Shown here in pieces: positions 52,496 through 61,576 of a DNA stretch of 64,000 nt. Positions within the stretch are counted from its first letter, which is position 1. Each line of letters opens with the position of its first letter. The notes under the pieces were generated by a model that saw nothing but the letters and a program-made list of their open reading frames with translations, searched no databases and was not told the DNA's origin. The translations under genes and the position numbers were made by a program. This stretch comes from QHVT01 sp036389275 (lineage in GTDB: Bacteria > Acidobacteriota > Thermoanaerobaculia > Gp7-AA8): the NCBI GenBank assembly GCA_036389275.1, contig DASVQE010000025.1, positions 1 to 64,000 on the forward strand. The letters are read 5' to 3'.

Positions 52496-53818
52496 ATGGC
52501 TGAGAGTCCGAGGCGCTCCCGTAAGAAACTCTACCTCCTGATCGGCATCGCCGTCGTGATCGGCGCGGTGGTCGCGGCGATCGTGATGTCGAAGAAACGG
52601 GACAAAGCGATTCCCGTCACCACCGACAAAGCCTTCCGCACCAACATCACCCAGGTCGTCACCGCCACCGGCAAGATCCAGCCGGAGGTGGAGGTGAAGA
52701 TCGCGCCGGAGGTCTCCGGCGAGATCGTGGAGATCCCGGTGAAGGAAGGCCAGCTCGTACAGCGCGGCCAGCTCCTGCTGCGCATCAAGCCCGACACGTA
52801 CCGCGCGCAGGTCGAGTCGCAGCAGGCCGCGCTCAATTCCGCGCGCGCGGCGAGCGTCGAGAATGCGGCGCGACTGTCGAAGGCGGAGACGGAGTATCGC
52901 CGCGTGCAGAAGCTGTTCGAGAGCGGGCTCGTCTCCGACACCGATCGCAATGCCGCCAAGACCGCGTACGACGGCGCGAAGGCGGCGCTCGACGGCGCGC
53001 GCTACCAGATCCAGCAGGCCGAGGGGTCGCTGCGGCAGATCAATCAGGCCCTCGGCAAGACCGTCATCTATTCGCCGACCACCGGCACCATCAGCTCGCT
53101 CACCAGCCGCGTCGGCGAGCGCGTGGTCGGCACCAGCCAGTTCGCCGGCACCGAAGTGATGCGCATCGCCGATCTCGACAACATGGAAGCGCGCGTGAAC
53201 GTCAACGAGAACGACGTCGTCAACGTGAAGCCGGGCGACGGCGCGCGCATCTCCGTCGACGCCTATCCCGACCGCGAGATCCGCGGCATCGTGCGCGAGA
53301 TCGCCAGCACCGCGCTGACGCGCAACGCCGGCACGCAGGAAGAAGTCACGAATTTCGAGGTGAAGATCAGCATCCCCGACCGGAGCGTCCGCCTGCGGCC
53401 CGGCATGAGCGCCACGGCCGACGTCGAGACGGCCACCGTGCACAACGTCGTGGCCGTGCCGATCCAGAGCGTGACCGTGCGCAGCACCGACAGCGATCTC
53501 TCGCCGGAGGAGCAGGAGCGGCGGCGCGTCCGCCAGCAGGAGCAGGACAAGGGCGACAACCGCGCCGACGTCACCAACGAGACGCTCGAGAAGCAGAAGG
53601 AGCGCGCGCAGCGCCTCAAGCTGCAGCGCGTGGTCTTCATCAAGATCGGCGATACCGTGCGCATGCAGAAAGTGGAGACCGGCATCGCCGACTCGACGTT
53701 CATCGAGATCAAGTCGGGCGTGAAGCCGGGCGACGAAGTGGTCTCCGGCTCCTACACTGCCATCTCGCGGCGGCTCAAGGACAAGTCGAAAGTGGAGATC
53801 GAAAAGGAAAAGCCGTAG
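52496..53818 (+). CDS. HlyD/MacA-type periplasmic adaptor protein
   Basis: 440 aa. Chosen ATG has AGGA about 9 nt upstream; ATGs at 52466, 52472 and 52490 are in frame. One N-terminal TM (LYLLIGIAVVIGAVVAAIVM), a barrel-sandwich/lipoyl half (TGKIQPEVEVKIAPEVSGEI, VKEGQLVQRGQLLLRIKPDT), a coiled-coil hairpin (residues 100-190), and beta-barrel/MP domains. An unusual charged insert (SPEEQERRRVRQQEQDKGDN) lies near residue 340. Forms a tripartite assembly with the two permeases that follow. Overlaps the next gene by one base (TAGTG). Confidence 0.92.
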   Translation: MAESPRRSRKKLYLLIGIAVVIGAVVAAIVMSKKRDKAIPVTTDKAFRTNITQVVTATGKIQPEVEVKIAPEVSGEIVEIPVKEGQLVQRGQLLLRIKPDTYRAQVESQQAALNSARAASVENAARLSKAETEYRRVQKLFESGLVSDTDRNAAKTAYDGAKAALDGARYQIQQAEGSLRQINQALGKTVIYSPTTGTISSLTSRVGERVVGTSQFAGTEVMRIADLDNMEARVNVNENDVVNVKPGDGARISVDAYPDREIRGIVREIASTALTRNAGTQEEVTNFEVKISIPDRSVRLRPGMSATADVETATVHNVVAVPIQSVTVRSTDSDLSPEEQERRRVRQQEQDKGDNRADVTNETLEKQKERAQRLKLQRVVFIKIGDTVRMQKVETGIADSTFIEIKSGVKPGDEVVSGSYTAISRRLKDKSKVEIEKEKP

Positions 53819-55068
53819 TGCGCGACGTCGCCACCGAGCTCGTGGAGTCGTTCCGGATCGCCTTCTCGGTGATCCTCGCGCACAAGATGCGCTCCGCGCT
53901 GACCGCCCTCGGCGTGGTGATCGGCATCATCGCCGTCACCCTCATGGGCTCTGCCATCGGCGGCATCGAGGTCGGCTTCGAGCGCAGCCTCTCCGTCATC
54001 GGCGACGACCTTCTTTACGCCGAAAAGTGGCCGTGGCATCACGTCGACGACTGGTGGAACTATCGCAACCGCCGCACCATGCAGGTGCGCTACGCCGAGG
54101 ATCTCAAGCGGATCATCGCCGCCACGCCGAACTCCGAGTTGCTGACGGCGGTGCCGACCATGAACACGGTGCGCAACGTGAAGTTCGCCGACAATGAGGT
54201 GAGCGGCGTCTTCACGCAAGGCACCACCGACGAGTTTCTGCTGACGTCGACCTCGAGCTTCCGCGAAGGGCGCTTCTTCAACGCCATGGAATCGCGCGGC
54301 GGCCGCAACGTGGTCATTCTCGGCTACGACGTGGCCGAGGCGCTCTTCCCGAATCAGCCGGCCCTCGGCAAGACGGTGCTCGTCGGCGGCACGCCGTTCC
54401 GCGTCATCGGGGTCTACGCGAAACAGGGCACGTTCCTCGGCCTCTTCAGCTTCGATACGTATGCCGTCGTCCCGCTGCCCGCCTTCATGAAAGCCTTCAG
54501 CTCGCGGCTCGATACGTCGATCCGGGTGAAGGTGCGCGACAAGGAGCGCATGGGCGCCGCGCGCGACGAGCTCACCGGCGCGATGCGACGCGTGCGCGGT
54601 CTCGCGCCGGAGATGAAGGACGATTTCTCGATCAACGAACAGAACGCGTTGCGCGACACCATCGGCCCGATCAAAGCGGGCATCGCCGGCGCCGGATTGT
54701 TCGTCACCGGCCTGGCGCTGTTCGTCGGCGCGATCGGCATCATGAACATCACCTACGTCAGCGTGAAGGAGCGGACGCGCGAGATCGGCACGCGCAAGGC
54801 CGTCGGCGCGCGGCGGCGGACGATCCTGCTGCAGTTTCTCGTGGAGGCGGTGTCGATCTGCCTCGTCGGCGGCGCGATCGGCCTGGCGCTGTCGTGGCTC
54901 CTCTGCGCGGCGGTCGCGGCGGCGTTCCCGTCGTTCCCGCTGAGCTTTTCCGTGACCCTGGTTTTGGTCGGGCTGATCGTGTCGACGTTTACCGGCGTCG
55001 TCTCCGGATTCGCGCCGGCAGTGGCCGCGGCGCGGCTCGATCCGATCGAAGCGCTGCGCTACGAGTGA
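53818..55068 (+). CDS. MacB/FtsX-like ABC transporter permease, first copy
   Basis: 416 aa from GTG. TM1 (SALTALGVVIGIIAVTLMGS), a large periplasmic MacB_PCD domain (residues 45-285) and three C-terminal TMs of the FtsX domain (GALGLFVTG-type segments; SVKERTREIGTRKAVGARRR is the hallmark loop). MacB-family permeases act as mechanotransducers moving proteins, lipids or drugs with an HlyD adaptor. Here the ATP-binding domain is neither fused nor encoded next door. Confidence 0.9.
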   Translation: MRDVATELVESFRIAFSVILAHKMRSALTALGVVIGIIAVTLMGSAIGGIEVGFERSLSVIGDDLLYAEKWPWHHVDDWWNYRNRRTMQVRYAEDLKRIIAATPNSELLTAVPTMNTVRNVKFADNEVSGVFTQGTTDEFLLTSTSSFREGRFFNAMESRGGRNVVILGYDVAEALFPNQPALGKTVLVGGTPFRVIGVYAKQGTFLGLFSFDTYAVVPLPAFMKAFSSRLDTSIRVKVRDKERMGAARDELTGAMRRVRGLAPEMKDDFSINEQNALRDTIGPIKAGIAGAGLFVTGLALFVGAIGIMNITYVSVKERTREIGTRKAVGARRRTILLQFLVEAVSICLVGGAIGLALSWLLCAAVAAAFPSFPLSFSVTLVLVGLIVSTFTGVVSGFAPAVAAARLDPIEALRYE

Positions 55069-55071
55069 CGC

Positions 55072-56298
55072 ATGTCCATCGCCGAAATCCTTCGCCTTTC
55101 CTTGACCGCGTTGCGCACGAACAAGCTGCGCTCGGCGCTGACGATTCTCGGCGTGACCATCGGCGTCTTCTCGGTGATCGGCGTGATGACGGCGTTGAGC
55201 GTCATCCAGACGTCGATCGAAGGCGGGCTCAGTTTTCTCGGCAGCAATATTTTTCAATTCGCGAAATACCCGAGCATCAACACCAGCGATCCGGAAGACC
55301 GGCTGGCCAATCGCCGCAACATCACCCTGGAGGAGGCGCGCACGTTCGAGCGGCTGATGGACGGGCAGGCCAACGCCATCTGCTTCAAGATCTTCGACGG
55401 CGGCAAGCCGGCCAGTTTCGGCCGCACGAAAATCCAGGGGCTGACCGTGGTCGGCACGAACGAGCATTTTCTCGTCGCGAACAGTTACACGCTCGGCTAC
55501 GGCCGCAATCTCTCGCCGGAGGATGTGGCCCTGGCGCGGCCGGTGACGGTGGTGGGCACGTCCATCCAGAAAAAGCTGTTCGCAAATGAGTCACCAATAG
55601 GGAAGACGATAAAGGTGAACGAAAAACCGTTCCAAATCGTCGGGGTCCTGGCGGAGAAAGGGTCGTCCTTCGGCCAGAGTCAGGACGACATGATCCTCGT
55701 CCCGATCACCCGCTTCCTCGGCGATTTCGGCCGCGCCAACCGCACGGTCAACATCGCCATCCAGTCGACCTCGCAGGCCACCTACAACCAGACTCTCGAC
55801 AAAGCCATCGGCGCGATGCGCACCGCGCGCGGCCTGAAGCTCGGCCAGGACAACGATTTCGAGGTCTACTCGAATGACACGCTCGTCTCGGCCTTCGCGC
55901 AGGTGGCCGGAACCATTCGGATTGGCGCCTTCGTCGTCAGCGTGATCGCGCTGCTCGCCGCCGGCATCGGCATCATGAACATCATGCTGGTGAGCGTGAC
56001 GGAGCGGACGCGCGAGATCGGTGTACGCAAAGCCATCGGCGCGCGCCGCAACGACATCATCAAGCAGTTTCTATTGGAGGCGATCATCCTCTCCGAGCTC
56101 GGCGGCCTCGCCGGAATTCTCTTCGGAATCAGCGGCGGCAACCTCGTCGCCGTCTGGCTCGACATCGCCATGGTCTTCCCCTGGGGCTGGGCTCTGACCG
56201 GCCTCCTGGTCTGCTCCGCCATCGGCACCGGCTTCGGCTGGTACCCGGCGTTCAAGGCGGCGAAACTCGATCCGATTGATGCGTTGCGGTACGAGTAG
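55072..56298 (+). CDS. MacB/FtsX-like ABC transporter permease, second copy
   Basis: 408 aa, 3 nt after the first copy. Same layout: TM1 (SALTILGVTIGVFSVIGVMT), a MacB_PCD periplasmic domain, FtsX TMs and the hallmark SVTERTREIGVRKAIGARRN. A heterodimer of the two permeases is likely. No ATPase follows before the next operon member. More AT-rich near 55600 (ANESPIGKTIKVNEKPFQIV). Confidence 0.9.
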   Translation: MSIAEILRLSLTALRTNKLRSALTILGVTIGVFSVIGVMTALSVIQTSIEGGLSFLGSNIFQFAKYPSINTSDPEDRLANRRNITLEEARTFERLMDGQANAICFKIFDGGKPASFGRTKIQGLTVVGTNEHFLVANSYTLGYGRNLSPEDVALARPVTVVGTSIQKKLFANESPIGKTIKVNEKPFQIVGVLAEKGSSFGQSQDDMILVPITRFLGDFGRANRTVNIAIQSTSQATYNQTLDKAIGAMRTARGLKLGQDNDFEVYSNDTLVSAFAQVAGTIRIGAFVVSVIALLAAGIGIMNIMLVSVTERTREIGVRKAIGARRNDIIKQFLLEAIILSELGGLAGILFGISGGNLVAVWLDIAMVFPWGWALTGLLVCSAIGTGFGWYPAFKAAKLDPIDALRYE

Positions 56299-56309
56299 GG
56301 CGAGTTCGT

Positions 56310-56711
56310 ATGGTCCGTGATGTCGTTGCAATCTCGCTTGTCGCTCTCGTCGTAACGAGCTGCACGTACGAAGACCGCGCAGCCGTCACCATCGGCGGCA
56401 AACCATTCAACGCGCAGCATGCGCGGTGCGTGACGAAAGGGATGTCTCCCGTCGAAGTTCAGGCATTGCTCGGCGAACCGCTCCGTATGGAGTCAGCACC
56501 GGGTAACCGAAGGAAGTGGATCTACCGGCAGGTGACGCAGCGCGAGAGCATCGATCGCATCTTCGGAATCATCCCCATGAAGATGCACGCGAAGCCGGAA
56601 GCGATGGGAGTGCTCATTACATTCGAGGGACCGCGCGTCGGGTCCATCGAGTTGAACGACATTCCGTTCGCCTGTGGTGAGTTCGGGCGTCCGCCGGTAC
56701 CCAACCATTAA
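56310..56711 (+). CDS. BamE/SmpA-like lipoprotein
   Basis: 133 aa with lipoprotein signal (lipobox VTSC at residue about 18). SmpA/OmlA-like core: CVTKGMSPVEVQALLGEPLR, followed by RRKWIYRQV and a late strand ITFEGPRVGSIELND. BamE is a small part of the outer-membrane beta-barrel assembly machine; many paralogues have other roles. Directly downstream of the permease pair (11 nt), so it probably belongs to that operon. Confidence 0.75.
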   Translation: MVRDVVAISLVALVVTSCTYEDRAAVTIGGKPFNAQHARCVTKGMSPVEVQALLGEPLRMESAPGNRRKWIYRQVTQRESIDRIFGIIPMKMHAKPEAMGVLITFEGPRVGSIELNDIPFACGEFGRPPVPNH

Positions 56712-56772
56712 CGACTCCGGCGTTCATCGCCGCCGATGCCGGAGACGACGTACAGCGGCGGTGCGTCGCGCG

Positions 56773-57855
56773 TCATGGCCGCGCGGATGTCGCAGCGAAG
56801 CTGTAGCGCAGCTCGGCCGTCACGCGGCGGTCGCTGCCGGCGATGATCGTTTCGAGGCCGGCGCGCAGGTGGCCGCGCGGCGACCAGAAGACCGCCGCGG
56901 TGACGGCGTGGTGGCGCGTGTCGATCGAGCGGAACTCCTCGGCGCGCAGCGTCGCACGCACGGAGCGGAAGCGGCGCGACAGAAGGACGTAGGTGGTGCT
57001 GAGGGTGCCGGTGAAGGGGACGTTGTCTTCGCGCACCGTGCTCTCGCCCCAACCGTACTCGGTGGCGAGCGTCCAGTCGCCGCGCGTGAAGTCGGCCGAG
57101 GCGATGGTGAAGGGCGTCTCCCAATTCAGCAGGTCGCCGTGCTCGTCGGCGTCGGAGCGGTTGTCGATACGCGTGAGCTGCACGTTCGCGCCACCAGCGC
57201 TCCAGCGCGCGCGCGCCGACCAGCCGAGGCGGCCGTCGGTCTCGGCGCTGACAGAGGTGTAGTACGACGGATCGACCGGCACGTGCTCGCCGAGGAGCGA
57301 CCAGCGGTCGCCGAGGTGCCAGCCGCGCGCGATCGGCAGCGCGCCGAAGGTGTCGTTGCCGCGGAAGAGAGTCGCGCCGGCGGTGAGCGAGCGGATGGGT
57401 GAGTAGGCGACGTCGACGCCGATCGGGCGGAGCTCTTCGCCGAGCCACGTATTCAGCGCAGACGATGAGATCGTGTACGGCGACTCCCAAAGGTCATCGA
57501 CGTTCTCGCGCGAGGTCGGCAGAAAGAACGCGCCGGCCATGATGCGCACGCGCGGCAGCCGTGCCACGGCGTACGCCTGCACGATCCCGGCGCTGCCGCG
57601 ATGCGAGCCATCGGGATCGTCGCGGCCGAGGAGATGCACGTGCGCGTCGAGATGCATCGAGAGACGCCAGTCGATGCCGAGCTGCACCTGCGACGACGGC
57701 CCATCCTCAGGGAACATCGCTCCGCTGCCCGACGCGTCGCGCGCCACCGCGAAGCCGCTGAGGCTCAGCGAGCCTTGCGCGCTCGCGGGCGGTGCGAGCA
57801 GCAGCGCGGCGAGCGCGGCCATGAGTAGCGGAAGCGAGCGCGTCACAGCCCGCAT
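56773..57855 (-). CDS. Outer-membrane beta-barrel (porin-like) protein
   Basis: 360 aa from ATG at 57855, opening a signal peptide (SLPLLMAALAALLLAPPASA). The mature part shows alternating amphipathic strands with aromatic girdles (QAYAVARLPRVRIMAGAFFL, WHLGDRWSLLGEHVPVDPSY, ADFTRGDWTLATEYGWGEST) and ends VTAELRYSFAA, typical of a 14-18-strand barrel. Divergent from a cupredoxin/GGDEF-EAL pair across a 48-bp gap; similar triads occur in proteobacteria. Confidence 0.72.
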   Translation of the reverse strand: MRAVTRSLPLLMAALAALLLAPPASAQGSLSLSGFAVARDASGSGAMFPEDGPSSQVQLGIDWRLSMHLDAHVHLLGRDDPDGSHRGSAGIVQAYAVARLPRVRIMAGAFFLPTSRENVDDLWESPYTISSSALNTWLGEELRPIGVDVAYSPIRSLTAGATLFRGNDTFGALPIARGWHLGDRWSLLGEHVPVDPSYYTSVSAETDGRLGWSARARWSAGGANVQLTRIDNRSDADEHGDLLNWETPFTIASADFTRGDWTLATEYGWGESTVREDNVPFTGTLSTTYVLLSRRFRSVRATLRAEEFRSIDTRHHAVTAAVFWSPRGHLRAGLETIIAGSDRRVTAELRYSFAATSARP

Positions 57856-57903
57856 GATCGCACTCGTTGGAAGCCCGCGCGACCGCGGCCTGTTCCGGGT
57901 GCC

Positions 57904-58530
57904 ATGCGCTTTCTCGCCGCAACGCTCCTGGTCACGCTCGCTCCGCTCGCCGCCGACGCGGCCACGATCGACGTGCAGGTGCGCGACGCGCGCGGCCGCG
58001 CCATTCGGGATGCCGTGATTTACGCACTTCCGGAAGGACGTCCGCAGCCGCCGGCGCGGCGCACGGCGGTGATGGACCAGCGCAACCGCACCTTCGTGCC
58101 GCACGTGCTGGCCGTGCAGACCGGCACCGCGGTCAGCTTTCCGAACAGCGACGACGTGCGCCATCACGTCTACTCGTTCTCGCCGGCCAAGCAGTTCCAA
58201 CTGCCGCTGTACAAAGGGACGCCGGCCGAGCCGGTGGTGTTCGACAAAGCGGGCGTGGTCATGCTCGGCTGCAACATTCACGACACCATGAGCGCGTACA
58301 TCGTCGTCGTCGACACGCCCTACTTCGAGAAAGCGGGCGCCGACGGACAGGCCACGCTGCGCGATCTCGACTCCGGCCGCTACGTCGTGCACGTCTGGTA
58401 CCCCGAGATGCGCGACGAGCCGCAGCCGGCCAGCGTCAAGCTCTCGGGCGACGGCGCCGCGCATTTGTCGTTCTCCGGCGGACGCGCTACCGTGATGCCG
58501 CAGCACGACCGCGGCCATGGCCGTCCGTAG
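57904..58530 (+). CDS. Periplasmic cupredoxin-domain (methylamine-utilisation-like) protein
   Basis: 208 aa with signal peptide ending LAADAA (residue 20). Plastocyanin-like copper site: VRHHVYSFSPAKQF (His), then MLGCNIHDTM (Cys, His, Met), matching the type-1 copper ligand set. The mature N-terminus has a Cna-B-like IDVQVRDARGRAIRDAVIYA. It overlaps the next gene by 14 nt, so it is co-expressed with a GGDEF/EAL sensor. A role in electron transfer or copper/redox sensing is plausible but unproven. Confidence 0.82.
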   Translation: MRFLAATLLVTLAPLAADAATIDVQVRDARGRAIRDAVIYALPEGRPQPPARRTAVMDQRNRTFVPHVLAVQTGTAVSFPNSDDVRHHVYSFSPAKQFQLPLYKGTPAEPVVFDKAGVVMLGCNIHDTMSAYIVVVDTPYFEKAGADGQATLRDLDSGRYVVHVWYPEMRDEPQPASVKLSGDGAAHLSFSGGRATVMPQHDRGHGRP

Positions 58531-60853
58531 CTTTCAGGCACGCCTCCTTTTTCTACTGATCGCAGTGCTGGTGCTGCTGCAGGCGGCGACGCTGGTGTCG
58601 GTGCATCTGGCCGGTCAGCGCGCGTTGCGCCGCAGCGTGGCCGACGAACTGCGCGTCGGCTCGCGTGTGTTCGACCGCGTGCTGACCACGCGCGCGCGGC
58701 GGCTCTCCGACAACGTCCGCGCGATCACGCTCGACTTTCCGTTCCGCGAAGCGATCGCCTCCGCCGACGTGGCCACGATCTCCTCGGTGCTGGCCAACCA
58801 CGGCTCGCGCATCAACGCCGACGCGGTGCTGCTGATCGGCCTCGACGGCGTCGTCACCGCCGACACCCTCGGCGGACGGATGGCCGGCAAGCCGTTCCCG
58901 TTCGCGACGCTGCTGCGTACCGCCGAGGAACGCGGCGAAGCGTCGGCGACGGTGTCGTTCGGCGACCGGCTCTATCAATTCGTGATCGTGCCGGTGCTGC
59001 TGCCGCGTCCGATCGCGTGGGTCTGCGCCGGCTTCGAAGTGGACGAGGCGGTGCTGAACGACGTGCGCGGCCTGACCTCGCTCGACATCTCGATCTGGCG
59101 CGGCGGCTCGCGCGCGGCGCTCCTGTCGACGCTGACCGGCGCGCCGCGTGCCGACCTGGCCGCGCGCGCGTCGTCGCTGCCGGCCGGCGGTGAGCTGACC
59201 ATGCCGCTCGCGAACGAGCGCTACGCATCGCTCATCGAGCCGCTGCACACCGGCGACGGCTCGCACGCGACCACGCTGCTGCAGCTCGCGCTCGATGAAG
59301 CGGGCCGGCCGTTCACGACGCTCGAGCTGCAGATCTTCACGCTGTCGTCGATCGCGTTGCTGGCGGCCATCGTGGCGGCGCTCTTTTTCTCGCGCACGGT
59401 TTCGCGGCCGCTGCAGATCCTCGCCGAAGGGGCCGGGCGGATCGAGCGCGGCGACTACTCGCACGAGATCGTGGTCGGGCCGCAGGACGAGATCGGGCAT
59501 CTGGCGAAAGCGTTCAACCAGATGCGCGCCGCCATCGCCGCGCGCGAGGAACAGATCACCTATCAAGCAGGGCACGACGCGCTGACTAAGCTGCCGAACC
59601 GCGCGCTCTTTCTCGACCGGCTGCGGCAGGCCATCGCCAGCGCGCGGCGCAGCGGCGCGTGCGTCGGCATGGCCATGATGGACGTCGATCGTTTCAAGGA
59701 GATCAACGACACCCTCGGCCACAACTTCGGCGATCAACTGCTGATCGACATCGGCCAGCGTCTCGAGCGCGCCATGCGCGACAGCGACTCGGTGGCGCGG
59801 CTCGGCGGCGACGAGTTCGCGCTGACGTTCGCGCTGCCGGCGGCGACGAATGCATCGGAGATCGCCACGCGCGTGTCTACGGTTTTCGAAGCGCCGTTCG
59901 TCCTCGGCGAAGTAGCCATCGACGTCAACGCCAGCATCGGGATTGCCGTCTTTCCCGAACATGCCGGCGACGCGGAGACGCTGATGAAGCGCGCCGACAT
60001 CGCCATGTACGAGGCGAAGAAGAACCGCACGTTCTTCGCGATCTACGAGGCCGGACGCGACGAGCACAGTCTGCGGCGGCTCGCGCTGATGATGGAGCTG
60101 CGGCAGGCCATCACCCGCGACGAGCTGGAGCTCTACTACCAGCCGAAGGTGAACGCGGTGACCGAGCGCGTCGTGCACGCGGAGGCGCTGGTGCGCTGGA
60201 ATCACGCGCGGCACGGCGTGATGCGGCCGGACGAGTTCATTCCGCTGGCCGAGCAGGCCGGCAACATCAGCCTGATCACGAAGTGGGTGCTGCGCCGCGC
60301 TATTGCCGACTGCGCGCGGTGGAACAGCGAGGGACTCGATCTCTGCGTGGCGGTGAATCTGTCGGCGCTCGATCTGTTCGACTCGGAGCTGCCGACGTTC
60401 ATCAGCGGAGTCTTGTCGGAGAACGGGCTCTCGCCGAAGCGGCTGATGCTGGAAATCACTGAGAGCGCGGTGATGAAGGATCCGGCGTTCGCGAGGCGCA
60501 TCCTGCGCGAGCTCAAGCAGCGCGGCGCGACGCTGGCCATCGACGACTTCGGCACCGGCTACTCGTCGCTCGCGCATCTGAAGCGGCTGCCGGTCGACGA
60601 GCTGAAGATCGACAAGTCGTTCGTGCAGAACCTCTCCGAGCGCGCGTCGGACGACCTGGTGATCGTCCGCTCGACCATCGAGCTCGGACACAACATGGGG
60701 CTGACGGTGGTGGCCGAGGGTGTCGAGACGGCGGAGGCGTGGCAGGTCCTCAAGCGCCTCGGCTGCGATCTCGGACAGGGCTACTTCATGAGCCGCCCGC
60801 TGCCGGAGGCGAGCTTCCGGGAGTGGTTCGCCGTAAGAGAAACATTGCCGTGA
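58517..60853 (+). CDS. Membrane GGDEF-EAL protein with periplasmic sensor
   Basis: 778 aa. TM1 (LLFLLIAVLVLLQAATLVSV), a periplasmic dCACHE/CHASE-like sensor (about 40-270), TM2 (IFTLSSIALLAAIVAALFF), HAMP (SRPLQILAEGAGRIERGDYS), GGDEF with intact GGDEF and an RDSD inhibitory site, then EAL with EALVRWNH, NLSALDLF, EITESAVM and DDFGTGYSSLAHLK. Both enzymatic halves look intact, so it may make or degrade c-di-GMP. The periplasmic domain may sense the state of the cupredoxin encoded just upstream. Its 3' end overlaps the convergent methyltransferase gene by 68 nt. Confidence 0.93.
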   Translation: MAVRSFQARLLFLLIAVLVLLQAATLVSVHLAGQRALRRSVADELRVGSRVFDRVLTTRARRLSDNVRAITLDFPFREAIASADVATISSVLANHGSRINADAVLLIGLDGVVTADTLGGRMAGKPFPFATLLRTAEERGEASATVSFGDRLYQFVIVPVLLPRPIAWVCAGFEVDEAVLNDVRGLTSLDISIWRGGSRAALLSTLTGAPRADLAARASSLPAGGELTMPLANERYASLIEPLHTGDGSHATTLLQLALDEAGRPFTTLELQIFTLSSIALLAAIVAALFFSRTVSRPLQILAEGAGRIERGDYSHEIVVGPQDEIGHLAKAFNQMRAAIAAREEQITYQAGHDALTKLPNRALFLDRLRQAIASARRSGACVGMAMMDVDRFKEINDTLGHNFGDQLLIDIGQRLERAMRDSDSVARLGGDEFALTFALPAATNASEIATRVSTVFEAPFVLGEVAIDVNASIGIAVFPEHAGDAETLMKRADIAMYEAKKNRTFFAIYEAGRDEHSLRRLALMMELRQAITRDELELYYQPKVNAVTERVVHAEALVRWNHARHGVMRPDEFIPLAEQAGNISLITKWVLRRAIADCARWNSEGLDLCVAVNLSALDLFDSELPTFISGVLSENGLSPKRLMLEITESAVMKDPAFARRILRELKQRGATLAIDDFGTGYSSLAHLKRLPVDELKIDKSFVQNLSERASDDLVIVRSTIELGHNMGLTVVAEGVETAEAWQVLKRLGCDLGQGYFMSRPLPEASFREWFAVRETLP

Positions 60854-61544
60854 TGCTCGGGCGCCGCGCCAGCTCCGCTGCGCCGACTTCGGTGAAGGTG
60901 AAGTCGTCGGTGGTGAGGCGGGACGGCCGGTGCGACTGGAAGTTCGGATGTGCGCTGGTCTCGTGCAGCACGCCGGTCACTTCGAAACCGGCGCGTTCGA
61001 GGAGCGACAGCCACTCGCCAACGCGCAGGTTGCTGCGGTGGTAGTGAATGCCGGCATGAACGCGCGCGTCAGCGTCGCCGTAGATCGGCGGTACGGCGAT
61101 CAGCGCCTGCCCGTCCGGTGCGAGCAGCCGCCCGAGCGGCTCGAGAAACGCGTCGGGATCGTGGAGATGCTCGAGTGCGTTCGATGCGATGACGAAGCCG
61201 AACGACGCGTCGTCGAAGGCGAGCCGCTCGAGATCCTGCACCTCGAACGCGAGATTCGGCAGCGTGTACCGCTTCCTCGCGAAGGCGACGTTGCGCGCGT
61301 CGAGATCGATCCCAATCACGGATCGCGCACCGTGGCGCGCGAGCAGGTGCGACCCGTAGCCCGTTCCGCAGCCGGCATCGAGCACGCGCAGCCCGCGCAC
61401 ATACCGCGCCGCATACGCATAGATCGACTCGTGCGCGACGAACAAGTCGCTGCGCACCCCCGGCCACACCGACTCGCTGAACGGCCGTAACCCATGCGCG
61501 ATCTTGCGCACGCCGTTCGTGAAGCGGTGGAGGAGCTCGATCAC
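60786..61544 (-). CDS. Class I SAM-dependent methyltransferase
   Basis: 252 aa from a GTG. Motif I VLDAGCGTGYGSHLLA (residues 54-69), acidic motif II VIGIDLD, motif III FVIASNALEHLHDPDAFL and a late GEWLSLLERAGFEVTGVL. Resembles ubiquinone/glycan-type methyltransferases (Methyltransf_11). Substrate unknown. The last 22 codons are antisense to the end of the GGDEF-EAL gene. Confidence 0.88.
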   Translation of the reverse strand: MIELLHRFTNGVRKIAHGLRPFSESVWPGVRSDLFVAHESIYAYAARYVRGLRVLDAGCGTGYGSHLLARHGARSVIGIDLDARNVAFARKRYTLPNLAFEVQDLERLAFDDASFGFVIASNALEHLHDPDAFLEPLGRLLAPDGQALIAVPPIYGDADARVHAGIHYHRSNLRVGEWLSLLERAGFEVTGVLHETSAHPNFQSHRPSRLTTDDFTFTEVGAAELARRPSITAMFLLRRTTPGSSPPAAGGS

Positions 61545-61576
61545 GCGGGACGAGCGTACACGCCGCCGCCTTCCGC

